Shown here piece after piece: positions 1 through 5,483 of a stretch of DNA of 7,009 nt. How positions within the stretch are numbered: position 1 is the first letter of the stretch; each line of letters opens with the position of its first letter. The DNA is from Thermoproteota archaeon. Lineage in GTDB: Archaea; Thermoproteota; Thermoprotei_A; Sulfolobales; Desulfurococcaceae. A model generated the notes under the pieces. The model was not told the origin of the DNA, did no database searches, and saw only the letters and a list, made by a program, of their open reading frames with translations. Made by a program: the position numbers and the translations under genes. The stretch is from the NCBI GenBank assembly GCA_013154205.1, contig JAADCY010000030.1, positions 1-7,009 on the forward strand, given 5' to 3'.

Positions 1-87
1 ATCTTTTTCACCTAAACAACAATATACTATACTCGAACTGTAGGATAGAGTGGTATTTCCCTAATAACATTTATCTCGGCGATAACG
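1..87. promoter_or_regulatory. AT-rich upstream region of the phosphoesterase gene, probably shared with a divergent gene off the left edge
   Basis: This 87-base stretch holds no gene of its own. A TATA-like run (AATATACTAT, 21-30) could place a transcription start near 50 for the + strand gene that starts at 88. A weak Shine-Dalgarno-like GGCGAT lies at 78-83. On the complementary strand, AGGTGA (13 down to 8) is a good archaeal Shine-Dalgarno with seven bases between it and the window edge. This suggests a divergent gene whose start codon lies just outside. TATA placement is inference from base composition only. Confidence 0.35.
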
Positions 88-816
88 ATGAAGATTGCTG
101 CAACGGCAGACATACATAGCCCGAAATACCTCTCTCTGTTTATCAAGTCATTGAAGGAATTGGAGGAAAACCCTGACGTATTTGTCCTGGCTGGCGACAT
201 AGTTTATAAGAATAAGATCGAAATGCTTAGACCTGTCATAGAGTCAATACGCAGAAATCTAGGCGATATAAGGATAATCGGGGTATTCGGTAATGAAGAA
301 TATAGAGATTATGAAGAAAAATATATCCAGAGATACCCTGAGATCGTATGGTTAAACGATTCCTATGTAATCCTTGAGATAAACGGGTTAAAGACAGGAT
401 TTATAGGGACGAGAGGAGCCCTAGATAGGCCTACAACATGGCAGCTCAAAAACATGCCGGGTATACAGGAATACTATGATTCGCTACCAGGTAGAATAGA
501 AGAAATCGCTTATACCTTGCAGCGGCTCAACATAGATAAAATGGTTCTCATAAGCCATTATGGCGTTACATACAGAAATCTACGAGGAGAACCTAGGCAT
601 GTATGGCCTCATCTGGCTTCGAGAAAATTCGAAAAAATAGTGGAAAAAGGCTTGTTCGACCTAGTTATCCATGGTCACGCGCATAATGCTGTGATCGATA
701 AGGTCTTAATAGGGAAAACACCTGTTTATAACGTGTCTCTACCTGCTAGGAAGAAAATAGTAATGATCGAATTAAGTAAGTATCAGGGATTGGAGAGATG
801 GATATTTAGACAATAG
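88..816 (+). CDS. Calcineurin-like metallophosphoesterase
   Basis: A 242-residue cytosolic protein of the calcineurin-like metallophosphoesterase superfamily, which hydrolyses phosphomono- or diesters with two bound metal ions. The ordered metal-binding motifs are visible: D8-I-H10, G36-D37, G68-N69-E70-E71, S156-H157 and the closing G-H-x-H at residues 195-199 (HGHAH). Length is normal for a single-domain archaeal member, with no signal peptide or membrane segment. Odd point: the usual GNHE/GNHD motif reads GNEE, so the histidine that normally helps protonate the leaving group is replaced by glutamate, while the metal ligand N69 is kept. ATG at 88 is the natural start because D8 and H10 sit directly behind it. 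The next gene follows on the same strand after 47 bases, so co-transcription is possible. The substrate cannot be told from sequence. Family assignment is secure. Confidence 0.92.
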   Translation: MKIAATADIHSPKYLSLFIKSLKELEENPDVFVLAGDIVYKNKIEMLRPVIESIRRNLGDIRIIGVFGNEEYRDYEEKYIQRYPEIVWLNDSYVILEINGLKTGFIGTRGALDRPTTWQLKNMPGIQEYYDSLPGRIEEIAYTLQRLNIDKMVLISHYGVTYRNLRGEPRHVWPHLASRKFEKIVEKGLFDLVIHGHAHNAVIDKVLIGKTPVYNVSLPARKKIVMIELSKYQGLERWIFRQ

Positions 817-836
817 AGACAATGAAATACTACACG

Positions 837-849
837 GATACATTGTATC
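837..849. promoter_or_regulatory. 13-bp perfect palindrome upstream of the rhomboid gene
   Basis: GATACA-T-TGTATC is a perfect inverted repeat with six-base arms around one central base. It lies in the 47-base spacer between the phosphoesterase stop and the rhomboid start, four bases before the rhomboid Shine-Dalgarno. Size and place would suit an operator for a dimeric winged-helix regulator, but chance in AT-rich DNA is not excluded. Confidence 0.3.
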
Positions 850-852
850 TAC

Positions 853-856
853 GGTG
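853..856 (+). promoter_or_regulatory. Shine-Dalgarno GGTG that sets the TTG start of the rhomboid gene
   Basis: GGTG matches the archaeal 16S anti-Shine-Dalgarno and stands seven bases before the TTG at 864. An in-frame stop (TAA, 858-860) lies just upstream, so no longer start is possible and this site supports TTG as the true initiator. Confidence 0.6.
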
Positions 857-863
857 TTAATTA

Positions 864-1658
864 TTGGCTGGAATACCGATCTGGCAGAGCGCACCCCATA
901 AGAGGCCGACTATAACAATTACAATTATTCTCATAAATTTCATCATATTTATCCTGATGTATGTCGATCCATCTCTACTCGTTAAAGGTGCAAAGACGTA
1001 TTTCGACGTGCAAAGAGCACTTGCAATGGTGCCCCTGGATATAGTTATGGGTCGCCGTCTATGGACTATTTTTACTGCAATGTTCTTACACGCTAATCTA
1101 ATACATATACTGGGTAACATGATCTTCCTGTTCTTCTTCGGAGCGCCAGTAGAGAGTGTTATGGGTAAAAAGAGGTATCTCTTATTTTATCTATTATGTG
1201 GCGTACTGGCGGCGTTCTTCCACATATTTAGCATTGCGATAACTCCACAGGAAACACTTGCTGGATCATATGCAGGTATAAATCCATGGATCGTTCCGAC
1301 ACTTGGTGCGTCTGGTGCAATAAGTGGTGTTATGGGTGCATATCTAGTATTTTATCCGAAATCGAAGATAACAATGGTTTACCCGATATGGTTTATACCA
1401 TTAATATTCACTCTTCCAGCATGGGCTTACATTATTATGTGGTTCTTATTCCAGCTAATAATGGGCGTCTATGTACTCATAGGATTCGCTTCATCCGTAG
1501 CGTTTTGGGCCCATATAGGAGGATTTTTATCGGGAATAGCTCTTGCACCGATCTTCATGGATCCTAGGATAAAGGCGCAGATCAAAGTATTTAGAAGCCT
1601 AGAAAAACATATTGGAGAGCCTATGAGTGAGCTCTACTATGACGATTTTGAATACTAG
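864..1658 (+). CDS. Rhomboid family intramembrane serine protease
   Basis: A 264-residue polytopic membrane protease of the rhomboid family (S54), which cleaves transmembrane substrates inside the lipid bilayer. The catalytic serine is S150 in the GASG motif (148-151), and the partner histidine is H217 in the WAHIGG motif of a late helix. H81 and N85 in the HxxxN pattern match the oxyanion-side residues H150 and N154 of E. coli GlpG. Hydrophobic segments lie roughly at 18-33, 66-93, 104-126, 148-165, 173-208 and 211-231. A short polar C-terminal tail ends in acidic and tyrosine residues (YYDDFEY). No extra soluble domain is fused to it. The start is TTG, backed by GGTG at 853-856. It follows the phosphoesterase gene on the same strand; any functional tie is unknown. 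Substrates cannot be inferred. Confidence 0.95.
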   Translation: MAGIPIWQSAPHKRPTITITIILINFIIFILMYVDPSLLVKGAKTYFDVQRALAMVPLDIVMGRRLWTIFTAMFLHANLIHILGNMIFLFFFGAPVESVMGKKRYLLFYLLCGVLAAFFHIFSIAITPQETLAGSYAGINPWIVPTLGASGAISGVMGAYLVFYPKSKITMVYPIWFIPLIFTLPAWAYIIMWFLFQLIMGVYVLIGFASSVAFWAHIGGFLSGIALAPIFMDPRIKAQIKVFRSLEKHIGEPMSELYYDDFEY

Positions 1659-1682
1659 TATATTAGCTCAAAGAAACATGTG

Positions 1683-2567
1683 CTAGGGCCTAAGGCCCTC
1701 ATATATGGCTAGGCTTGTCACAATAGCTATTAACCCAATATATTCTTTGAACGATATCTTCTCCTTCTTAAGCCTTAAATCTATGTTGAATAATATCTTA
1801 CTTCCTTCTTTACTCGTCATCAATCCATAGTTTCTAGCATCATTGATTAGTTTTACCGCCCAACTAGGCATTCTCTTCTCTACTAGGTCTAGATAAATGG
1901 CTACGACAGCTGATTCCGCGTCCTTATACTGTTTATTATATTCAATCATTTGTTTCACATATTCAAATAAACCGGTGTATCTGGTATCAAGAGATATGAA
2001 TCCCGGCCATTTGCTCCCGAGGACTCTAAATACGTCTTCAAGCGTCATACCACTCTCCAGTGCATGTACGTGATCGATTCCTGAGGCTCTGAGATGATCT
2101 ACCATATCGTATCTATGGATACTTCTGAGGGCGTCTATAAATGCCTTTATATCTCTCCAGCCAGTGCCGTGTAGAAATATGTTTAGAGCCCTACGTAGCT
2201 TGCCGGATTCCTTAACGACACTATCTACATCGGTATATGCTAGAATAGATGCATACATTATGTGGGGAACAATTATGTCCGGAGAAACATGGTCTGGTAT
2301 CCATCTATATGCTTCTCTCAATGCTTTACCCAGTAATGTGCCCCAAGATGCATGAGGTGCTGCGAGCTCACCCTGCCTGATCTTCTCTCCGATAACACAT
2401 GCTTGATCTATATAGTCTATAATCGAGACAAGCGATGAGACTAGGTATCTAGAATCCTTATCAAGGCTTAAACGATGATAGCATCCCGGCTTTATGGATG
2501 AATATACTGCTAGATGCACTCCCTCTATAAATGATTTCGCGATGAGTGTATTCAAAGTTTTTAACAC
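1683..2567 (-). CDS. Divergent CitG-like protein (triphosphoribosyl-dephospho-CoA synthase family)
   Basis: A 294-residue, mostly helical soluble protein. I assign it to the CitG/MdcB family (COG1767) on residual motifs. IKPGCYHR at 25-32 matches the family's N-terminal KPG-x-x-x-R signature. HASWGTLLG at 72-80 sits where the NTNLGI motif is expected. The C-terminal ISFKEYIGLIAIVTSLAIYEG (271-291) resembles the closing NPGTSADL...F helix. Several conserved polar residues (N-T-N, G-T-x-A-D) are missing, so the classical reaction (ATP plus dephospho-CoA to the citrate-lyase prosthetic group precursor) is unlikely, and no citrate lyase gene is nearby. CitG-like proteins also occur with tetrahydromethanopterin biosynthesis genes, and a RimK/MptN-like ligase lies 0.7 kb away here. 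Start: GTG at 2567; a TTG at 2555 is an alternative. It is convergent with the rhomboid gene (24-base gap) and divergent from the DUF1614 gene. Family call moderate, function unknown. Confidence 0.65.
   Translation of the reverse strand: MLKTLNTLIAKSFIEGVHLAVYSSIKPGCYHRLSLDKDSRYLVSSLVSIIDYIDQACVIGEKIRQGELAAPHASWGTLLGKALREAYRWIPDHVSPDIIVPHIMYASILAYTDVDSVVKESGKLRRALNIFLHGTGWRDIKAFIDALRSIHRYDMVDHLRASGIDHVHALESGMTLEDVFRVLGSKWPGFISLDTRYTGLFEYVKQMIEYNKQYKDAESAVVAIYLDLVEKRMPSWAVKLINDARNYGLMTSKEGSKILFNIDLRLKKEKISFKEYIGLIAIVTSLAIYEGLRP
1685..1699. repeat. GC-rich hairpin at the convergent 3' ends of the rhomboid and CitG-like genes
   Basis: AGGGCC-TAA-GGCCCT is a perfect six-base-pair inverted repeat with a three-base loop. 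It includes the last codons and part of the stop codon of the CitG-like gene and lies 26 bases past the rhomboid stop, so both transcripts could carry it. On the - strand it is followed by a weak T-rich stretch (TTTCTTT). It may protect or mark 3' ends. Archaeal termination usually depends on T-runs rather than hairpins, so calling it a terminator would be too strong. Confidence 0.35.
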
Positions 2568-2600
2568 CCGCTCAGAGATTATAAGCTCATAGACAGGGCC
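2568..2600. promoter_or_regulatory. Compact divergent promoter region with palindromic TTATAA
   Basis: Only 33 bases separate the proposed GTG start at 2567 (- strand) and TTG start at 2601 (+ strand). The one TATA-like element, TTATAA at 2579-2584, is its own reverse complement and could be used in either direction. At the usual archaeal TATA-to-start distance of about 25-27 bases, transcripts would begin near 2555 (-) and 2608 (+), inside the annotated 5' ends. That would favour the internal TTG codons at 2555 (- strand) and 2628 (+ strand). Inference from spacing only. Confidence 0.35.
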
Positions 2601-3236
2601 TTGATAACTATTGCTGGTTGTTCTATATTGAGACAGAGTGTTATAGGCATTATTGTCACGACAGTATACTGGCTTGCAGTCTTTTCTTCATTAGCGATAC
2701 TATCTGATTACATAACAGCCTTACTAGAAAGTAGCATTATTGTCGCGTCCATTTATTTTGGATCTAAAATAATTATTCGCTTAGCCCGTCGTATACTGAT
2801 TAACATCGGAGGGTTTCTGGTTCCACTTATTCTCTCCGTTGAGATGATTTTTCGGCTAAGAAGCATCATTATGATTCATCCACAACTAATCCTAGTACCT
2901 ATAATAGTTAATGTATTCATAACATATCTATCATCATATATCGTTGCTGGACGTGGTGTGATAGTTAGGTTTTTACCGCCAATAATAGGTGTTGGTTCTT
3001 CTATTGCATTAATGCTATCAATTTATAGCCTATCAATATATTATTCAATACCATTATCAATAATCATCGGGTATTTCTCCACGTTATTGGGCGCGGATAT
3101 TCTAGGCTATAAGGGTTCTAGCGAGAAACTTGTATTTGGAGGGGGAGGTTTTTATGACGCGCTCGTAGTTATACCCCTTTTTTCACCGGGAATTTCTTAT
3201 GGTCTTTCTCTTCTGAGCTTTCTCGTAATGAGGTAA
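2601..3236 (+). CDS. DUF1614 family integral membrane protein
   Basis: A 211-residue polytopic membrane protein with about six hydrophobic segments. The DUF1614 (COG4089) signatures are recognisable: INIGGFLVPLILS at 67-79, STLLGADIL at 160-168, and FGGGGFYDALVVIPLFSPG at 179-197. The family is widespread in archaea and has no established function. Two aspartates in conserved motifs, D166 (GAD) and D186 (GGGFYD), stand in or beside membrane segments and are the obvious candidates for active or ion-binding residues. The first in-frame TTG after the upstream stop (2562-2564) is at 2601. A TTG at 2628, just ahead of the first hydrophobic helix, is an equally reasonable start and would remove nine residues. 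It is transcribed divergently from the CitG-like gene and convergently with the ATP-grasp gene, so it appears to be a single-gene transcript. Family call good; role unknown. Confidence 0.8.
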   Translation: MITIAGCSILRQSVIGIIVTTVYWLAVFSSLAILSDYITALLESSIIVASIYFGSKIIIRLARRILINIGGFLVPLILSVEMIFRLRSIIMIHPQLILVPIIVNVFITYLSSYIVAGRGVIVRFLPPIIGVGSSIALMLSIYSLSIYYSIPLSIIIGYFSTLLGADILGYKGSSEKLVFGGGGFYDALVVIPLFSPGISYGLSLLSFLVMR

Positions 3237-3297
3237 GGATAGATCAGGGTGAGAGCTCTTCTTCATAGAGGTTCTTGATCCGATGGTTTGCTATTCA
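3237..3297. other. Spacer between convergent genes with a possible C/D-box sRNA on the - strand
   Basis: This 61-base spacer separates the ends of the DUF1614 and ATP-grasp genes. No clear T-run terminator is visible for either. Read on the - strand it contains, with slight overlap into the ATP-grasp stop codon: ATGATGA (3301-3295, perfect box C); 12 bases; CGGA (3282-3279, one mismatch to box D'); 12 bases; ATGAAGA (3266-3260, one mismatch to box C'); 12 bases; CTGA (3247-3244, perfect box D). This resembles an archaeal 2'-O-methylation guide RNA, but the D'-C' spacing is long, the terminal stem is weak, and I recognise no guide target. Treat as a candidate only. Confidence 0.22.
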
Positions 3298-4188
3298 TCA
3301 TCTCCTAGTTTTCTCTATTAGGTAGGATATAATAGATTTAGCTGGATCTATCCCTGTAGCCTCCTTAAGGCCACGCCATAATGGGAAAGCATTGGCTTCT
3401 ATCACGTAGTGGTTTCCAGTCTTCTTATCTATTATGATGTCCACACCAGTATATTCCAGGCCCAGGATCTCAGCGGTTTTAATCGCTGTCTCGAATTCAT
3501 CAGGGTATTCTTTCTCAGTGATTTTAATTCCATGGGCTCCTTGTGCTATATTGGTTTTCCAACCTTCACTTATAACTCGTTTCATAGCACCTATGACTCG
3601 TCCACCGACCACGAAGATTCTTAGGTCGAACCCCGGCTTCTCGATGTATTCTTGGAAGTAGCTGGGTAGACGAAGCGATAATAGGCTTCTCGATATATGG
3701 TATGCTATATCGGGGTCTTCTATGAGGGTTGAACCTAGTCCTAGGCTACCTATTAATGGCTTGAACACAGCTTTACCTGTTTTCTCTATGAAATCTTTTG
3801 CTACAAATGGGTTTTCCGTCACAATTGTCGTGGGAACACGTACGCCGTTTATCATTAGCTTCAACAAGCTCCTCCATTTATCACGCGTATCTATTATTGA
3901 TTTTGAGGAGTTTATGATTGGTATGTGGTGTTCGAGAGCTTCTATAACTCCTATTCTCTTAAAGAATAGTTCGAGACTTGGGGTTAAGCCTAGGCTTCTA
4001 ATTATTGCCGAGTCTAGCTCTACAGGGTTTTTTCTAGCATAAACACGTATTTCTTCATCTCTTATCTCTGCATCCATTTCCTGTATCCTTATATAGACAG
4101 GAGTATGGCCGAGTTCTTCTATGGCTCTTATAAGGTCTTGTACGCTCCAAGGGGGTGTCGAGCGGTAGTGTATTACCCCTATTCTCAT
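3298..4188 (-). CDS. RimK/MptN-like ATP-grasp ligase (glutamate-ligase type)
   Basis: A 296-residue cytosolic ATP-grasp enzyme of the RimK family (COG0189), which joins an amino acid, usually glutamate, to a carboxyl group by way of an acyl phosphate. Visible elements: an N-terminal Rossmann-like lobe (1-95); the ATP-binding lysine and glycine loop K143-P-L-I-G-S-L-G (143-150); QEYIEKPG at 179-186; D188 and R190; R204; N213; D250 in GVDI; and the metal-binding E264-A-N266. The tail after EAN (FPLWRGLKEATGI, 268-280) is close to the pattern in archaeal MptN, tetrahydromethanopterin:L-glutamate ligase. RimK, LysX and CofF are other family members, so the acceptor is unproved. ATG at 4188 is preceded by GAGGT (4203-4199) overlapping the stop codon of the upstream gene, 13 bases away. 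It is the last gene of the five-gene cluster, and its end faces the DUF1614 gene. Family certain; substrate inferred. Confidence 0.9.
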   Translation of the reverse strand: MRIGVIHYRSTPPWSVQDLIRAIEELGHTPVYIRIQEMDAEIRDEEIRVYARKNPVELDSAIIRSLGLTPSLELFFKRIGVIEALEHHIPIINSSKSIIDTRDKWRSLLKLMINGVRVPTTIVTENPFVAKDFIEKTGKAVFKPLIGSLGLGSTLIEDPDIAYHISRSLLSLRLPSYFQEYIEKPGFDLRIFVVGGRVIGAMKRVISEGWKTNIAQGAHGIKITEKEYPDEFETAIKTAEILGLEYTGVDIIIDKKTGNHYVIEANAFPLWRGLKEATGIDPAKSIISYLIEKTRR

Positions 4189-4198
4189 AGGGTAAGGT

Positions 4199-4203
4199 AC
4201 CTC
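4199..4203 (-). promoter_or_regulatory. Shine-Dalgarno GAGGT of the ATP-grasp gene, overlapping the previous stop
   Basis: On the - strand the stop TGA of the small membrane protein runs straight into GAGGT, ten bases before the ATG at 4188. This arrangement is typical of translational coupling within one transcript. Confidence 0.5.
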
Positions 4204-4558
4204 AGATCCTTGATAGTTTTGTTACACTGAAGAGTATCAGTATCGCTGCGACAGTCATTGTCACGGTGTAGAACGCCGGGCCTAGTGCAGGGTTTATTAT
4301 TGCCCCGGTAATAGCTCCTAATGACATAGATAATAATACGAATGTTAAGAGGGCTATCCCTTCTCTTTCGCTTCTATGTTCTTTGGTATAGTAGGCATGG
4401 TAGAGAAGCGTAATAGCGGCTATAGCTGTGCATATAATTATCGTTTCCAGCTTAAAAGTAGCTGTTAAATAAAGTATGTCTACGTATAGGATCAAGAATG
4501 TAAGCACGAGAAATTTCCTTGAATATGAGAGGCGCTCTAGGATACCCATTATTACCAC
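4202..4558 (-). CDS. Small four-helix integral membrane protein, unrecognised
   Basis: A 118-residue hydrophobic protein that I cannot place in a family. Four membrane segments are apparent, at about 15-33, 37-56, 67-87 and 96-112. A charged loop between helices two and three (TKEHRSEREG, 58-67) holds most of the charge. The start is either GTG at 4558 or ATG at 4549 (residue 4); neither has a strong Shine-Dalgarno, though GTGGT lies close to the ATG. Its stop is 13 bases before the ATP-grasp start, and its start lies 16 bases (25 for the ATG) after the SIS-like gene, so it is almost certainly in the same transcript as the purine salvage genes. Size and topology would allow a small transporter subunit or a membrane anchor for a neighbour, but nothing in the sequence shows either. 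Evidence for a real gene is operon position, spacing and a coherent membrane topology. Confidence 0.7.
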   Translation of the reverse strand: MVIMGILERLSYSRKFLVLTFLILYVDILYLTATFKLETIIICTAIAAITLLYHAYYTKEHRSEREGIALLTFVLLSMSLGAITGAIINPALGPAFYTVTMTVAAILILFSVTKLSRI

Positions 4559-4574
4559 TTCTCTCTCGTCTATC

Positions 4575-5483
4575 TCAATGCTCAGTTCTGGCTATATATA
4601 ATCCAATTATGGAGGCATAAATATTGGTTTCTAAGGGATCAGTATTGAAAACCAGATGGTGTATCTTGGCATTAGTCATGCGGAGCCTGAATATTTTTTC
4701 TCTAATATAGTGCTCTTCGACCGTAGACGACACGACTAGGACATCCCTAGGCCCCATAACATATTCTAAGGGCTCGTATTCGGAACCAATGCTTTTTCTT
4801 CTCAATGCCTCCGATATTATCAGTGCCGACGGCTCCAGGATCTTCGAGGACGTAACAATGATCTTTCTGGTCTCGAGAACTTTTCTGATGATATCACTGT
4901 ATTTTTCCAGTAATTCTTCAACTATAGCGCTGAATCCTTCATTGATATGCGTCTCAAGGCGATCATGTCGCCTGCCCAGTCCTTTGTATGTTTTTACACC
5001 GGCGATAAAGGAGGCTATACTCATTGATAGAGAAGCCTCTATCTCGTCATGCAGATCAATGGTTATTCTCTCATACGGTGATAGTAGGTCCGCGAGGATC
5101 TCGTTTTTGGGCTTTAAGGTTACGAGTAAAACATTGTTTCCAGTGAGACTTGCTGCTTGTAGTAGGCTGAGCGTGATATTGGAGCCTGGGTCGGTTGTGA
5201 AGTAAAGTATTGTTGAGGGCTCGGTGTATGCGGCTACGAAGTAAGAGTAGCTCATGGCATCCATTAGTCTGATATCTGTTGATGGTGATATGGTTGATAT
5301 TATCCAGTATAACACATTCGCCGGGAGAATGCCTAGACGAGAATATGTAATGTAGAGTCTGCCCTTCGCGTTCTCCAAATAATGCCTTATCCCGGCCTCT
5401 ATATTCCTGGATAATTCTTCGATATGCTTAACTCTGTCTTTAAAAGAGCCTATATTACCGCGTTTTCGAGAGCTCTGCAACAA
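4575..5483 (-). CDS. Degenerate double-SIS-domain (sugar isomerase-like) protein
   Basis: A 302-residue soluble protein with two predicted SIS domains, the fold of GlmS, AgaS and FrlB sugar-phosphate isomerases and deglycases. In the first (about 40-165), [11 protein letters not shown] (92-102) sits where the S-x-S-G-E-T phosphate-binding loop is expected but has largely lost it. In the second (about 200-300), [11 protein letters not shown] (217-227) followed by [11 protein letters not shown] (235-245) mirrors the EGALKLKE...GELKHGP pattern of GlmS. The SE glutamate is kept, while the positions of the catalytic lysine and histidine read isoleucine and methionine. A charged helix precedes domain one (13-35). 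Start: TTG at 5483, or TTG at 5480, with GAGGT seven bases upstream inside the MTAP gene, giving a 34-base overlap. The sugar-phosphate fold next to an enzyme that releases 5-methylthioribose-1-phosphate is suggestive, but a catalytic role is doubtful. Fold call moderate, function unknown. Confidence 0.7.
   Translation of the reverse strand: MLQSSRKRGNIGSFKDRVKHIEELSRNIEAGIRHYLENAKGRLYITYSRLGILPANVLYWIISTISPSTDIRLMDAMSYSYFVAAYTEPSTILYFTTDPGSNITLSLLQAASLTGNNVLLVTLKPKNEILADLLSPYERITIDLHDEIEASLSMSIASFIAGVKTYKGLGRRHDRLETHINEGFSAIVEELLEKYSDIIRKVLETRKIIVTSSKILEPSALIISEALRRKSIGSEYEPLEYVMGPRDVLVVSSTVEEHYIREKIFRLRMTNAKIHHLVFNTDPLETNIYASIIGLYIARTEH

Noticed and set aside
857..1120. 87-residue open frame on the - strand
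   Set aside because: It is opposite the N-terminal part of the rhomboid gene, with no supporting signals.
3722..4042. 106-residue open frame on the + strand
   Set aside because: It is antisense to the ATP-grasp gene, whose motifs and reading frame are secure.
3298..4188. LysX or ribosomal protein S6 modification protein RimK as the exact function
   Set aside because: No lysine-biosynthesis genes are nearby and the region after the E-A-N motif fits MptN better; only the family is certain, so no gene symbol is given.
4884..4937. TGATGA followed later by CTGA on the + strand, as a possible C/D-box sRNA
   Set aside because: The base before TGATGA is C rather than a purine, inner boxes are not visible, and the site lies in the middle of the SIS-like gene.
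4789..5205. 138-residue open frame on the + strand
   Set aside because: It lies wholly opposite the SIS-like gene, has no Shine-Dalgarno or recognisable motif, and its composition is that of an antisense shadow.
4575..5483. Bifunctional phosphoglucose/phosphomannose isomerase, given the similar length of about 300 residues
   Set aside because: The S-Y-S-G-N-T loop and C-terminal motifs of archaeal PGI/PMI are missing; the second domain fits the GlmS/AgaS pattern better.
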